Shown here in pieces: positions 44,939 to 53,719 of a stretch of DNA of 64,000 bases. Position 1 is the first letter of the stretch, and each line of letters opens with the position of its first letter. The stretch covers positions 1,752,303-1,816,302 of the forward strand of contig NZ_LN999828.1 of assembly GCF_001517625.2 (NCBI RefSeq). The letters are read 5' to 3'. The position numbers were made by a program, and so were the translations under genes. Source of the stretch: Clostridium sp. AT4. GTDB taxonomy: Bacteria > Bacillota > Clostridia > Lachnospirales > Lachnospiraceae. The notes beneath the pieces are model-generated. The model was not told the origin of the DNA and made no database searches. It was given only the letters and a program-made list of their open reading frames with translations.

Positions 44939-45628
44939 TTAAACAAAATACTCCGGATACTCCGCTTTTGCCTGATCCGAGATTTTGGAAATAGTCTCCA
45001 AATGGGCAGACATGGCTCTTAATGTCCTTCCCGGCCGCTTGTCCAAAAGCGCCTGATAAATGGCTTCATGCTCCTGAATCAATTCGGGTACACGGTGAGC
45101 AAATGTCACATCAAAATTTCTCCATCTGGCAATATGGATCATATGCTCTGCCATAAGCTCCATCAGATTATGACGATGCACACTGTCAATCAGAATCCTG
45201 TGAAATTCAGAATCAAGATATTTAAAATCCACCTCATAATCCTCTGACTGACTGTATTTTTTCTGCCGATCCAGATTCTCCCGCAGCTGCTTCATAAGAT
45301 CTTCTCTCTGAGAATCATCCATATCCTCAAATATCTCATATAAGATTTCCTTTTCTATAGCCGTACGCAAAAGCAGCAGGTCTGAAATAAATTCCAGATC
45401 CATTTTGCTTATATAGGTTCCCCTCTGGGGATACACCTCAACCAGCTTTCTCTCACTTAGCCGGGTAAAAACCGTCCGTATCACGGATCGCGAAACACCA
45501 TAATCTTCGCTCATCTGGTTTTCACTGATCTTCTGCCCCGGCTGAAGCTGAAAATTAGTGATCCGCTCACACATATCCTTATAAATTTCATCTGCAGTCG
45601 CTGGCCTCTGATTATTATAAATTGTCAT
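44939..45628 (-). CDS. GntR-family transcriptional regulator, FCD (FadR-like) subfamily
   Basis: A 229-residue regulator. A winged helix occupies residues 10-75 (ITNFQLQPGQKISENQMSEDYGVSRSVIRTVFTRL, VYPQRGTYISK), and the all-helical FCD effector domain follows, with histidines (LDSEFHRILIDSVHRHN, AMSAHL) that in this family bind a metal and a carboxylic acid. It lies just upstream of the activase unit on the same strand and is the obvious candidate to bind the repeated CTAGTATACAAG sites and respond to a substrate acid. AGGAGG precedes the start. Confidence 0.9.
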   Translation of the reverse strand: MTIYNNQRPATADEIYKDMCERITNFQLQPGQKISENQMSEDYGVSRSVIRTVFTRLSERKLVEVYPQRGTYISKMDLEFISDLLLLRTAIEKEILYEIFEDMDDSQREDLMKQLRENLDRQKKYSQSEDYEVDFKYLDSEFHRILIDSVHRHNLMELMAEHMIHIARWRNFDVTFAHRVPELIQEHEAIYQALLDKRPGRTLRAMSAHLETISKISDQAKAEYPEYFV

Positions 45629-45764
45629 TTCGCACCTCCTTCCGGTCTTTTTGATTATCTGACAGATTATTATACCTCAAAATCACCCATTTTCCTAGAG
45701 TGATTTTCCACAGAGCTTTCCCATTTTCCTCAAAAACACTTTAACAGGTTTTGCTGAAGTCCGG

Positions 45765-45985
45765 TACGGCTATCCATATCTATCCGTTGATCATCTGAAA
45801 ATGGTGCTGAGCCGCAGTAAAATACGGATCTGACGCCCATGAGCGCTGATGAATCACTGACCGATCATCTGTGGCCCATTATCTCTGAAATATTCAAAAC
45901 AGCCATTGAAAATAACCAGAATCTGATCGTTGAAGACTGTTATATCCCCTTTGACTGGGAAAAGGATTTTTCAGAACGAGATTAA
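45765..45985 (+). pseudogene. Decayed P-loop kinase-like ATPase fragment
   Basis: A short piece in one frame (YGYPYLSVDHLKMVLSRSKI) stops at a TGA and resumes one base out of frame from 45839 to the TAA at 45985 (ESLTDHLWPIISEIFKTAIE, then QNLIVEDCYIPFDWEKDF). The combined text resembles the middle of small AAA/zeta-toxin-like nucleotide kinases, without the P-loop and the C-terminus. It is a relic in the 436-base gap between gntR and rpiR. I see nothing else there except promoters. Confidence 0.55.
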
Positions 45986-45999
45986 GCTGTAGGTGTATC

Positions 46000-46028
46000 T
46001 TGCATTTTTACATCGATTGATATATGAT
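46000..46028 (+). promoter_or_regulatory. Promoter of the tandem rpiR genes
   Basis: -35 TTGCAT and -10 TATGAT with a 17-base spacer, 36 bases before the start at 46065. Confidence 0.65.
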
Positions 46029-46064
46029 TATTTCAGTTTATTTTTACATAATCAGGGAGAATAT

Positions 46065-46868
46065 ATGGTCAGCCTTCATCTAAGTGATTCTACGATCAAT
46101 TCTTTAAGCAATAATGAATTGAATATTTTAAAATATGTATACGAACACGGTGATGCCATCGTGGATATGAATATTCGGGAGTTTTCTGCCCAGGTATCCT
46201 ACTCTTCCGCTACGATCTTACGTTTTTGCCGGAAACTGGGATATTCCGGATTTGCAGAATTTAAGTATCAGCTGCGCCATCAAACTATGATCCATGACAT
46301 TCCGTCCTCTCCCGAAAAAAAGCCGGACTTTGATATTCAGAGGCTGATGGATTCCATGTGCTTTAATATTGACGGCACTGCCGGCCTGATCTCAGAAGAA
46401 CAGCTTTCCAGAACCTTTCATTATCTTGACAGTGACTGCCCGATCTATGTATGGGCCCCCGGCGGACTTACGTCTATCCTCAGCAATTACTTTGAAAAAC
46501 TGCTGCTTTCCATCGGTAGGCAAAATGTATATTTGCTGGAATCCTCCAAAATGTCCGCCCACATCCTGCAAAACCAGAAAAATAAGTGTCTTCTGATCCT
46601 GATCAGTACTACTGGAAACTTTGAACCAACCATTCGAATGGGAAAAATAGGCAGTATGAATCATATCCCTATTTTGACCATTTCTCCCTATACCAGCAAT
46701 GCCCTTGCTGATCTGGGAACCATCAATTTCCGTTTTTTTACAAACCAACGTGAAAACCAGGGTGCGGAATTCACATCCCGCCTTCCGGTCTTTTATGTGA
46801 TACACATGATTATCCGCAGCTATCTGGAATACAAACGTTTAGGAGATACCCATGATTCCATTATTTGA
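46065..46868 (+). CDS. MurR/RpiR-family regulator (first of tandem pair)
   Basis: A 267-residue protein. The N-terminal HTH_6 domain (NELNILKYVYEHGDAI, FSAQVSYSSATILRFCRKLGYSGFAEFKYQLR) is clear; a diverged SIS sugar-phosphate-binding domain follows (CPIYVWAPGGLTSILSNYFEKLL, CLLILISTTGNFEPTIRM). I start it at 46065, where GGGAG stands five bases upstream. It overlaps the second regulator gene by 17 bases. The pair points toward the alpha-glucoside PTS genes and ends in a shared terminator, so it is the likely local regulator. Confidence 0.88.
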   Translation: MVSLHLSDSTINSLSNNELNILKYVYEHGDAIVDMNIREFSAQVSYSSATILRFCRKLGYSGFAEFKYQLRHQTMIHDIPSSPEKKPDFDIQRLMDSMCFNIDGTAGLISEEQLSRTFHYLDSDCPIYVWAPGGLTSILSNYFEKLLLSIGRQNVYLLESSKMSAHILQNQKNKCLLILISTTGNFEPTIRMGKIGSMNHIPILTISPYTSNALADLGTINFRFFTNQRENQGAEFTSRLPVFYVIHMIIRSYLEYKRLGDTHDSII

Positions 46869-47610
46869 AAAAGCGTACCGTATGCAGCTTACGGAAACAG
46901 AAAAGAGCATACTGGATTATTTTGAAAAAAACCTTCCCCTCTCTGTCCACACTCATTTAAATGACCTGAGTTCTGCTCTTTATACCTCAAACGCTACCAT
47001 CGTTCGTTTTTGTCAAAAACTGGGCTTAAATGGATATAATGAATTTAAATACCAGCTCCGTCATGAGTTAAAACAGATGAAGGAACCCGTTTTTTCTCCT
47101 AATGATCTGATTTCCCATTCCCTGGCTCTGTTTAGAGATAATATGGAAGCTGTCGATGCAGACAAATTAAAACGCATTGCCGACTATCTTACCGGCGACA
47201 ATCCCGTATATATCTATGGTTCCAATTTAAGCTCTGTCCCGGCAAAATATCTTCAGGTCGTTTTAAATACATTGGATCACCCATCGATTCTTATCGAATG
47301 GCACCGCCTTCTGGCTGGACTGATCCATGAGATCACCTCGGATTCTGTTTTATTTATGATTTCCGCCCACGGAGATTCTCAGCGCTATCTTCCGATTTTT
47401 GAATGTGCCAAAAAAAGAGGAATTACCACTATTCTCCTTACCAGTGAAAAAAACAGTCCTCTGCTTTCTTTAAGCACCATCTGGATGTGCAGCAATGATC
47501 AGAATGAAGAATGTCATCATGTAGATATCAACTCCCGTCTCGGCATCATCACCCTGATCCAGCTGATTATTGAACTGGCAGCACAGGGTACAATAAAAGA
47601 GAACTCCTGA
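46852..47610 (+). CDS. MurR/RpiR-family regulator (second of tandem pair)
   Basis: A 252-residue paralogue of the preceding gene. The HTH_6 domain (LTETEKSILDYFEKNLPL, LYTSNATIVRFCQKLGLNGYNEFKYQLR) shares RFC-KLG-GY-EFKYQLRH with its neighbour. The SIS domain (NPVYIYGSNLSSVPAKYLQVVLNTL, VLFMISAHGDSQRYLPIF) is more regular. The genes arose by duplication and, being translationally overlapped, may form heterodimers. A sugar phosphate from the alpha-glucoside route is the likely effector. Confidence 0.88.
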   Translation: MIPLFEKAYRMQLTETEKSILDYFEKNLPLSVHTHLNDLSSALYTSNATIVRFCQKLGLNGYNEFKYQLRHELKQMKEPVFSPNDLISHSLALFRDNMEAVDADKLKRIADYLTGDNPVYIYGSNLSSVPAKYLQVVLNTLDHPSILIEWHRLLAGLIHEITSDSVLFMISAHGDSQRYLPIFECAKKRGITTILLTSEKNSPLLSLSTIWMCSNDQNEECHHVDINSRLGIITLIQLIIELAAQGTIKENS

Positions 47611-47640
47611 TCCAAGTTTTCAAATCAGAAGTTCTCTTTT
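47595..47640. terminator. Bidirectional terminator between rpiR and the PTS gene
   Basis: AAAAGAGAACTCCTGAT pairs with ATCAGAAGTTCTCTTTT with one mismatch, between two convergent genes. It starts inside the last codons of the second rpiR gene. Confidence 0.85.
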
Positions 47641-47646
47641 TATTGA

Positions 47647-49170
47647 TCAATATTTTAATACTTCCCTCACATCGGATGCGATCCGCTCTACCTTCGGGCC
47701 GTAAATAACCTGAATATGCGTATCACTCGATCGTACAAATCCCATTGCCCCTGTCTTCTTGAGAATATCCTCATCAACAAGAGCCATATCCTTGATATCC
47801 ACACGAAGTCTTGTCAGACAGTTATTTACCACACCGATGTTGCCAAAGCCGCCAAGTCCTTCAATAATCTTTACCGCTTTTGCTTTCTGCTGCTCATCCA
47901 TGGAAACACCCTGCTTCCCATCTGTTTCCTCTTCATCTGCCACATCAATTGAAAGCTTCTTTTTTGTCAGATACCATTTAAACACCCGATAGTAGACAAC
48001 AAAGAATACGGGTCCTACTACAAGTACCCAGTACCAGTTGGATCCGGGCTGGAACACACCCCAGATCAGGTAGTCGATCAATCCGCCTCCAGTATTTCCG
48101 ATAATCACATGAAGCGCTGCCATCAGCATGAACGAAAGACCGCCCATAACAGCATGAAATACAAACAATGCAGGTGCAATAAACATAAATGAAAATTCCA
48201 GAGGCTCAGTAATACCGGAAACAACGCTGGCTGCCACGCCTGCGATCATCAGGGCTTTTACCTTTCCCTTCTTTTCTTCCGGAGAAGTACGGTAAATGGC
48301 GAGAGCCGCGCCGGAAAGTCCAAACATCATCATCGGCATTTTACCCTGTCCAAGGAATACCGTAAACGGAGCCAGTTCATTGATATCAACCTTATCAATA
48401 AACTGCAGGAAAATATTCAGACAGCCTTCTACGCCCTCATAAACACCCCCAAGAGATGTGGTTCTGAAAAGACCGTTCAGCACATGGTGAAGTCCTGTCG
48501 GAATCAGAAGGCGTTCCAAAAAACCATAGGTAAATACGCCTGCCAGACCGGTTGCGGAAATAAGGCCGCCCAGCCCGTCAATGGCTGCAGAAATCGGCTT
48601 CCATACCAGAGGAGCGATCAGACCGGCTGCTGCCATTGCCATAATTACGGCAATCGCTACGAATCGTTTTCCTCCATAAAAGGAAATTGCTACGGGAAAC
48701 TGTACTTTATGATATTTGTTATGAATCTTTGCAGTAACCAAACCGGAAATAATACCTGCTACCGCTCCCATGTCCAGTGTTTCCACACCAAGAATCGCGG
48801 AAATCTTCAATGCGCCAAAATCCATGAACCCGGATCCTATCATACAGGACGATGCCACCAAAAAGGTATAGTAGCCAATAAAGCCTGCAAATGCCGCTAT
48901 TTCCTTTTCTTCCTTTGCAAGACCAAAGGCAATGGAAATAGAAAACAGCACCGGGATCAAGGTAAAAACAACGCCTGCTACCTTATTCAAAGTTAAAATT
49001 ACAAACTGAAGAACCGGAAGCTGTAAAAATGGCAGCGCCTCTACAACCTGTGCTTTCATCAGTGCAGAACTCAGTCCCAGGACGATGCCGCAGGCAGCTA
49101 AAGCTGCAATCGGCATCAGTAAGCTCCGTCCAAGGGCTGAAAAAAAGTCCATAACTTCATTCTTATTCAT
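47647..49170 (-). CDS. PTS alpha-glucoside transporter subunit IICB
   Basis: A 507-residue PTS permease of the glucose/alpha-glucoside (MalX/AglA) family. The EIIC domain spans residues 1 to about 400 (LLMPIAALAACGIVLG, IPTGLHHVLNGLFR, and the GITEP motif in SGITEPLEFSFMF). A linker joins an EIIB domain whose phospho-Cys is in NCLTRLRVDI. There is no EIIA domain, so a glucose-type EIIA must act in trans. It lies 42 bases after the GH4 gene in the same operon and imports alpha-linked disaccharides as 6-phosphates. Confidence 0.92.
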   Translation of the reverse strand: MNKNEVMDFFSALGRSLLMPIAALAACGIVLGLSSALMKAQVVEALPFLQLPVLQFVILTLNKVAGVVFTLIPVLFSISIAFGLAKEEKEIAAFAGFIGYYTFLVASSCMIGSGFMDFGALKISAILGVETLDMGAVAGIISGLVTAKIHNKYHKVQFPVAISFYGGKRFVAIAVIMAMAAAGLIAPLVWKPISAAIDGLGGLISATGLAGVFTYGFLERLLIPTGLHHVLNGLFRTTSLGGVYEGVEGCLNIFLQFIDKVDINELAPFTVFLGQGKMPMMMFGLSGAALAIYRTSPEEKKGKVKALMIAGVAASVVSGITEPLEFSFMFIAPALFVFHAVMGGLSFMLMAALHVIIGNTGGGLIDYLIWGVFQPGSNWYWVLVVGPVFFVVYYRVFKWYLTKKKLSIDVADEEETDGKQGVSMDEQQKAKAVKIIEGLGGFGNIGVVNNCLTRLRVDIKDMALVDEDILKKTGAMGFVRSSDTHIQVIYGPKVERIASDVREVLKY

Positions 49171-49212
49171 TGTAAACCCCCGATTTTACATATATTCTCT
49201 GATTATGTATGA

Positions 49213-50538
49213 TTACCGCAATTCCGGCCACATCCCCTTATTCGCTTCAATCAGCGCATCCAGAACTTTTCTTGCTTTCTTTGCATCATTGATCAGACGG
49301 TTCAGAGTAAATGCCTCCAGTGCCTTCTGATAAGAATTTTCAAAATATGCATCTACGATCAGCTTTTCGCAGGAAACCTGATTAACCAGAAGTCCTAAAT
49401 TAAACTGCGGAATATTACCCACGCGCATAGGTCTCGGTCCGTTAATACCAAGCTCACAGACCACCTCAACCATTGCATCATCCTGCATATTTGCAATCGC
49501 GCCGTTATTTTCCACGATCAGGATATGGCGGTCATTTTTATTGTACGCAATCGCCTCTGCCACCTTTATCATCATCTCTGCATGAGCATCTGATATTGCA
49601 TGGAATTTATCTCCCAATTTTCCTTCTTTAATTACCTCTGCACATTCGGTAAACACCCTTTTTTCTCTTCCTGCCATAACCTCATCTGCACGGGTAAAGT
49701 TGGGATCCAGATGGCTTACTTTATAATCGGGATACAGGTAATACTGATCGTATGTATTTGGAAGAAACTCCGGGAAATCTGCCATGATCGTCTGAACCAT
49801 TCCATAGGTATCCAGCCAGGACTGATCTCTCTGCTCCGCATCCTGGGGCAAAAATCCTTTCTCCTTCACCATTTCACGAACCTTTGGCAAAAGATCTTCG
49901 CCTGTATGTGCATCATATACATGAGTAAACCAGCCATAATGATTCAGGCCAAAATATACCGGATCCAGATCTTCCCATTTACATCCTAACAGGCGGCTTA
50001 CGGAACGGACTACATTTTCCGGCTGGTCACAGATATTTAAAATTCTCTTGTCATCGGGGAATTCTCTGCGAAGAGCCTCTGCAACGATTGCTGCCGGATT
50101 GGAGTAATTTAAAATCCATGCATTGGGCGCATAGGTACGGATATCGTGAACTGCTTTAATCATATCTACACAGGAACGAAGTCCATATGCCATTCCGCCG
50201 GCTCCGCAGGTTTCCTGACCAATGAGTCCCATACTGAGAGGAATATGCTCATCCTTGGCGCGCATCTTTAAGCCGCCAGCGCGCATCTGCATAAAGATAA
50301 AATCCATTCCTTCATATGCTTCCTTCACATCTGTGGTATAGGAAAATTCCAGTTCCGGAAAACGTTCTTTAAATAAAATTTCGCCATATTTACCAATCGG
50401 CTCCTGACGCTCCGCATCTATATCAAACAATACCAGTTTTTTCAGTGGAAATTCTTCTCTCAGGCGTACAAAGGACTTTAAAAATCCCAATGTATATGTA
50501 CTTCCGCCGCCTACAATACATACATTAAATGTTTTCAT
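49213..50538 (-). CDS. 6-phospho-alpha-glucosidase, glycoside hydrolase family 4
   Basis: A 441-residue NAD+- and Mn2+-dependent GH4 enzyme (Bacillus MalA is 442). The nucleotide-binding start is CIVGGGSTYTLGFLKSF, and the metal and catalytic region includes ICDQPENVV and FGLNHYGW. The Asp after Cys in CDQP is the form seen in 6-phospho-alpha-glucosidases (CDMP in GlvA/MalH), whereas beta enzymes have CNVP. It hydrolyses maltose-6-phosphate-like products of the PTS encoded downstream. The mechanism is oxidation-elimination at C3, which requires NAD+. Confidence 0.92.
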   Translation of the reverse strand: MKTFNVCIVGGGSTYTLGFLKSFVRLREEFPLKKLVLFDIDAERQEPIGKYGEILFKERFPELEFSYTTDVKEAYEGMDFIFMQMRAGGLKMRAKDEHIPLSMGLIGQETCGAGGMAYGLRSCVDMIKAVHDIRTYAPNAWILNYSNPAAIVAEALRREFPDDKRILNICDQPENVVRSVSRLLGCKWEDLDPVYFGLNHYGWFTHVYDAHTGEDLLPKVREMVKEKGFLPQDAEQRDQSWLDTYGMVQTIMADFPEFLPNTYDQYYLYPDYKVSHLDPNFTRADEVMAGREKRVFTECAEVIKEGKLGDKFHAISDAHAEMMIKVAEAIAYNKNDRHILIVENNGAIANMQDDAMVEVVCELGINGPRPMRVGNIPQFNLGLLVNQVSCEKLIVDAYFENSYQKALEAFTLNRLINDAKKARKVLDALIEANKGMWPELR

Positions 50539-50585
50539 AATCGCTTCTCCTTTTTTTCGATTTGTGAGATTTTTTTGATGAATCC

Positions 50586-50614
50586 ATCATACTTTATTCA
50601 TAATGATATGTAAA
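50586..50614 (-). promoter_or_regulatory. Promoter of the GH4-PTS operon
   Basis: Minus-strand -35 TTTACA and -10 TATGAT with a 17-base spacer, about 50 bases before the GH4 start. The surrounding sequence is very AT-rich. Confidence 0.7.
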
Positions 50615-50693
50615 TAGTTTCTAATTATTGTGAATATCGTATTATATTTTATTATTTGTTACCTATATAGTAATATTTTTCAATCTTTTATAT

Positions 50694-50740
50694 AAAAATA
50701 CGCCCCGACAGACATTTCCTCTTCTATCAGAGCGTATTTT
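50694..50740 (-). terminator. Terminator after the third MATE gene
   Basis: AAAATACGCTCTGA and TCGGGGCGTATTTTT pair over about 12 bases with a T-rich tail, 12 bases past the MATE stop. Confidence 0.75.
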
Positions 50741-50751
50741 GTTACCTTCTT

Positions 50752-52119
50752 TTATTTTTTTTCCTGCTTCTCTGCCTTCCTGCACAATTCTTTCCATTTA
50801 TCTGTTCGGAAATACAGAAGCATGGCCAGAAGACCGACTACAAAGCTTATGGGGATTCCTGCCATTACGTTTCTTCCATATCCCAGCCATCCGATCAGAC
50901 AGGCTGCGGGAATCCGGACTGCCCACAGCATCAGCAGATTCACAATGGTAGGATAACGGATCTCTCCAATTCCATTCACAAAGCAGATAATCCCATTAAA
51001 TACCGCATAGCACCAGGTAAATGGCAGAACCACGCGAATATAGTGAACTGCCATCTCAAGAACCTGTTCATCCCTTGTAAAAAAACGGAGCACCGGACGG
51101 CAGCCGGCTGTAAGCAAAAGACCGGCAGCCAGGGTAATAGCTCCTGAAAATACCGGAATTATTAAAGCTCCTCTGCGAAGCCTTCTGTAATCCTCTGCCC
51201 CAAGATTCTGACCTGCAAAAATGGTTGCCGCAGAGGAAAAGGAAGTTATCGCAATATTAGCAATAGCATTCACCTTTCCCGCAACAGAACAACCTGCCAC
51301 AAAAGCAGAACCCTGGGTATTAAACAACGTCTGCATCACCAGATGGCCGACCGAATATAAAGCTGAGTTTAATCCGAGAGGAAGCCCCACGCTCAGAATC
51401 TGTCTGACCATTGCCCTGTCATAGCTATGGGGCAGAAACGTCATAGCCAGCTCTTTGTAATGCTTCCTGATATACAGTATACTGAACAGCCAGGACATTA
51501 TCATTGCGATGGCTGTCGCCAGAGCTGCCCCTGCCACTCCCATTCCGAATACAGCCACAAAAACCAGATCCAGCACAATATTTACCAGGCAGGTAATCAT
51601 CAAAAGAAGCAGGGTTGCACTGCTGTTCCCAAGCCCTCTTAATATCCCGGCGTTTAAATTGTATCCCATATTTCCCAGACAGCCCAACGTAGTGATCCTG
51701 AGATACTCAACCGCTCCCTCCATAGCGTCTGCCGGCACCTTCATCAGCTTTAAAAGCCAGGGACCTGCCAGCACCCCCACCACAGAAAGAGGAACCGCAC
51801 AGAGATACAAAAACCATACTGCCGTGGAGGTAAGCCTCCCCATCCGCTTTCCGTCATTTCTTCCCATGGCCTGGGAAACCAGAATCGAAATCCCCGATCC
51901 GATTCCCAGAAAGATGCAAAGCAGAATTTCCAACGGCTGAGAACTTGTAGCCACCGCCGCCAAAGCTGCTGCATCACAGTAATTCCCAATAACCAGCGTA
52001 TCTACTGTACTGTAAAGCTGCTGCAAGATATTTCCCACACAAATAGGAATGGCAAAAATAAGAGCCTTTTTTATAATAGAGCCGCTGGTCATATCCACCA
52101 GCGATGGGGAACGCACCAT
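50752..52119 (-). CDS. MATE-family efflux protein (third of three)
   Basis: A 455-residue MATE exporter (LIFAIPICVGNILQQLYSTVDTLVIGNY at the N-terminus, GCSVAGKVNAIANIAITSF in the second half). The start at 52119 has GGAGG eight bases upstream; a longer start at 52182 would translate the promoter. It is a single gene with its own promoter and terminator. Several of the same motifs occur in the other two MATE proteins of this window, but sequence divergence suggests different substrates, none of which is known. Confidence 0.9.
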   Translation of the reverse strand: MVRSPSLVDMTSGSIIKKALIFAIPICVGNILQQLYSTVDTLVIGNYCDAAALAAVATSSQPLEILLCIFLGIGSGISILVSQAMGRNDGKRMGRLTSTAVWFLYLCAVPLSVVGVLAGPWLLKLMKVPADAMEGAVEYLRITTLGCLGNMGYNLNAGILRGLGNSSATLLLLMITCLVNIVLDLVFVAVFGMGVAGAALATAIAMIMSWLFSILYIRKHYKELAMTFLPHSYDRAMVRQILSVGLPLGLNSALYSVGHLVMQTLFNTQGSAFVAGCSVAGKVNAIANIAITSFSSAATIFAGQNLGAEDYRRLRRGALIIPVFSGAITLAAGLLLTAGCRPVLRFFTRDEQVLEMAVHYIRVVLPFTWCYAVFNGIICFVNGIGEIRYPTIVNLLMLWAVRIPAACLIGWLGYGRNVMAGIPISFVVGLLAMLLYFRTDKWKELCRKAEKQEKK

Positions 52120-52153
52120 AAATACTTCCTCCGTTTTATAACTGATGTAGTCT

Positions 52154-52182
52154 ATTCTAATACAAACTATTCTCGTATGCAA
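52154..52182 (-). promoter_or_regulatory. Promoter of the third MATE gene
   Basis: Minus-strand -35 TTGCAT and -10 TAGAAT with a 17-base spacer, 35 bases before the start codon. Confidence 0.6.
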
Positions 52183-52224
52183 GAAATATCCGGCACTGTT
52201 ATATTACAACTTCAATCTTATTTT

Positions 52225-52362
52225 TCATCGCCTCTTCTCCACACAGGAATACAGCAGCACACCTCCTATAGTAATTGTACCTCCGAAAATCTGAAGAGTA
52301 TCCTGTACTTCTCCAAAATCTCCGCAGCTGTCTTCCTTTTTTCCAAAAACAACAGGCGTCAT
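52225..52362 (-). pseudogene. Remnant of an EamA/DMT-type transporter C-terminus
   Basis: A 45-codon open stretch ending in TGA reads TPVVFGKKED and then FGEVQDTLQIFGGTITIGG, VLLYSCVEKRR. The final helix pattern (Q-I-x-GG-x-I-x-GGVLL) fits the last membrane segment of EamA drug/metabolite transporters. The upstream part is missing or scrambled and there is no ribosome site, so it is a decayed fragment. Identification is by pattern only. Confidence 0.45.
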
Positions 52363-52489
52363 AAAAACCACTGTCCACAATCTGGAAAACGGGCAGGGGT
52401 TCTGACCGCTTGAAATACAAACCTGGATGCGGTATCATAAAAATACATGCAGCCAGCTTGGCAATAAACATTCAGCAAGGAACGAAACT

Positions 52490-52860
52490 ATGATATCTTA
52501 TAAAATTTTGCACACCAAGGACATGAACCAAAACTTATTTGATCACTTCATCCGCCATCAAACCGTTGTAAAATGTTGGCGTAGAGAGCATGGAAGCTGG
52601 ATCATCCGGGATGATCCCTTTACGGATGACTGGTCAGAAGATGACTATCGGCAGCTGATCTCCCATTTAAAATCCCTGCTCTGCTCCAATGGCTTTGTCT
52701 GCGGTGCTTTTTATCAGAATACTTTAAAAAGATTTGTATCGGAGGATATGCGGAGAATGGGAATTGGAAGGACGCTCTTGGATGTGTGGATGCAAGGATA
52801 TACAGCCGGAAGCATGTCGAAGAGGAGCCATATGACTGTCAGATGGAGTATGTATTATAA
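52490..52860 (+). pseudogene. Broken GNAT-family acetyltransferase gene
   Basis: The start has AAGGA eight bases upstream. The frame reads MISYKILHTKDMNQNLFDHF and WIIRDDPFTDDWSEDDY, then jumps abruptly to the acetyl-CoA loop region (FVSEDMRRMGIGRTLL), implying an internal deletion. A frameshift follows: the other frame supplies the expected C-terminus (ending YDCQMEYVL) up to the TAA at 52860. An intact relative would be about 170-200 residues. It is probably inactive. Confidence 0.6.
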
Positions 52861-52921
52861 CTGTCAAATTTTTCACAACATTTGCTTACAGTTAAGGCAC
52901 GCCCGTGACACACAAACACAA

Positions 52922-52944
52922 AAGAGCCGCAAAAGACGGCTCTT
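52922..52944 (+). terminator. Short hairpin after the acetyltransferase relic
   Basis: AAGAGCCG / CGGCTCTT, perfect 8-base arms with a seven-base loop and flanking A and T bases. Confidence 0.6.
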
Positions 52945-53017
52945 ATCCTAAAGTTCCAGTATCCATTACGCATTTAATCAAAAAACAGCTTTAAATCATC
53001 TTCTTCGGTACTTATTA

Positions 53018-53026
53018 TGATATAAT
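53018..53026 (+). promoter_or_regulatory. Extended -10 promoter of the Crp/Fnr gene
   Basis: TGATATAAT, a consensus -10 with a TG extension, 43 bases before the start codon. No clear -35. Confidence 0.6.
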
Positions 53027-53040
53027 CAAACATGAAAATC

Positions 53041-53056
53041 TGTTGTTATTACAACA
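53041..53056. promoter_or_regulatory. Palindrome in the leader of the Crp/Fnr gene
   Basis: TGTTGT-TATT-ACAACA, perfect six-base arms just downstream of the predicted transcription start and before the ribosome site AGGAG. The 16-base size and TGT half-sites fit a Crp/Fnr-family autoregulatory site. Confidence 0.5.
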
Positions 53057-53068
53057 AAAGGAGAAAAA

Positions 53069-53716
53069 ATGAACTTATCCAATACACAGCTGTTCCGTGG
53101 ACTGGAGGAACACGAAATCACATCTCTTTTAAGCTGTCTGAATACTGTGACACGCAGTTATAAAAAGGGAGAAATCATTCTCTCCGAGGGAATGATCACG
53201 GAAAATATCGGTGTTGTACTCTCCGGTATGGTCCTTATCTCCTACGGTGATATCTGGGGAAATACAAGTATTCTGGGCAATGCAGCACCCGGCTGCGTAT
53301 TTGCCGAAGTATATGCCTGTATTCCGGGACAACCTCTGCTGATCACTGTATCTGCCGCCGAGCCCGCAACCGTGCTGTTTATGAATGTGGGGCGGGTCTT
53401 GACCTCCTGCTCCAATACCTGCCCCTTTCATGCAAGGCTGGCCAGAAACCTGCTGACTGTATGCGCTGACAAAAGCCTTCAGCTTTCCCGAAGAATGAAG
53501 CACACTACCTCAAAATCCATCCGCGGGCGTCTGATGTCCTATTTTTCAGAATGTGCCAAACAGTTTGGAAGCAGTTCCTTCATAATTCCCTATAACCGCC
53601 AGCAGCTGGCAGACTATCTGGGTGTGGACCGCAGTACCATGTGCAATGAGCTTTCTAAAATGCAGAGAGATGGGATCATTGAATATGAGAAGAATCGATT
53701 TTTGCTGAAAATGTGA
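53069..53716 (+). CDS. Crp/Fnr-family transcriptional regulator
   Basis: A 215-residue regulator. The cyclic-nucleotide-like domain spans residues 5-125 (RSYKKGEIILSEGMITENIGVVLSGMVLI) and the Crp-type helix-turn-helix residues 150-210 (YNRQQLADYLGVDRSTMCNELSKMQRDGII). The cAMP-contact residues of Crp are absent and no Fnr-type N-terminal Cys cluster is present, so the signal is unknown. AGGAG stands before the ATG. It is flanked by two gene relics and converges on the surface-protein operon, with which it has only a three-base gap. Confidence 0.88.
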   Translation: MNLSNTQLFRGLEEHEITSLLSCLNTVTRSYKKGEIILSEGMITENIGVVLSGMVLISYGDIWGNTSILGNAAPGCVFAEVYACIPGQPLLITVSAAEPATVLFMNVGRVLTSCSNTCPFHARLARNLLTVCADKSLQLSRRMKHTTSKSIRGRLMSYFSECAKQFGSSSFIIPYNRQQLADYLGVDRSTMCNELSKMQRDGIIEYEKNRFLLKM

Positions 53717-53719
53717 ATG

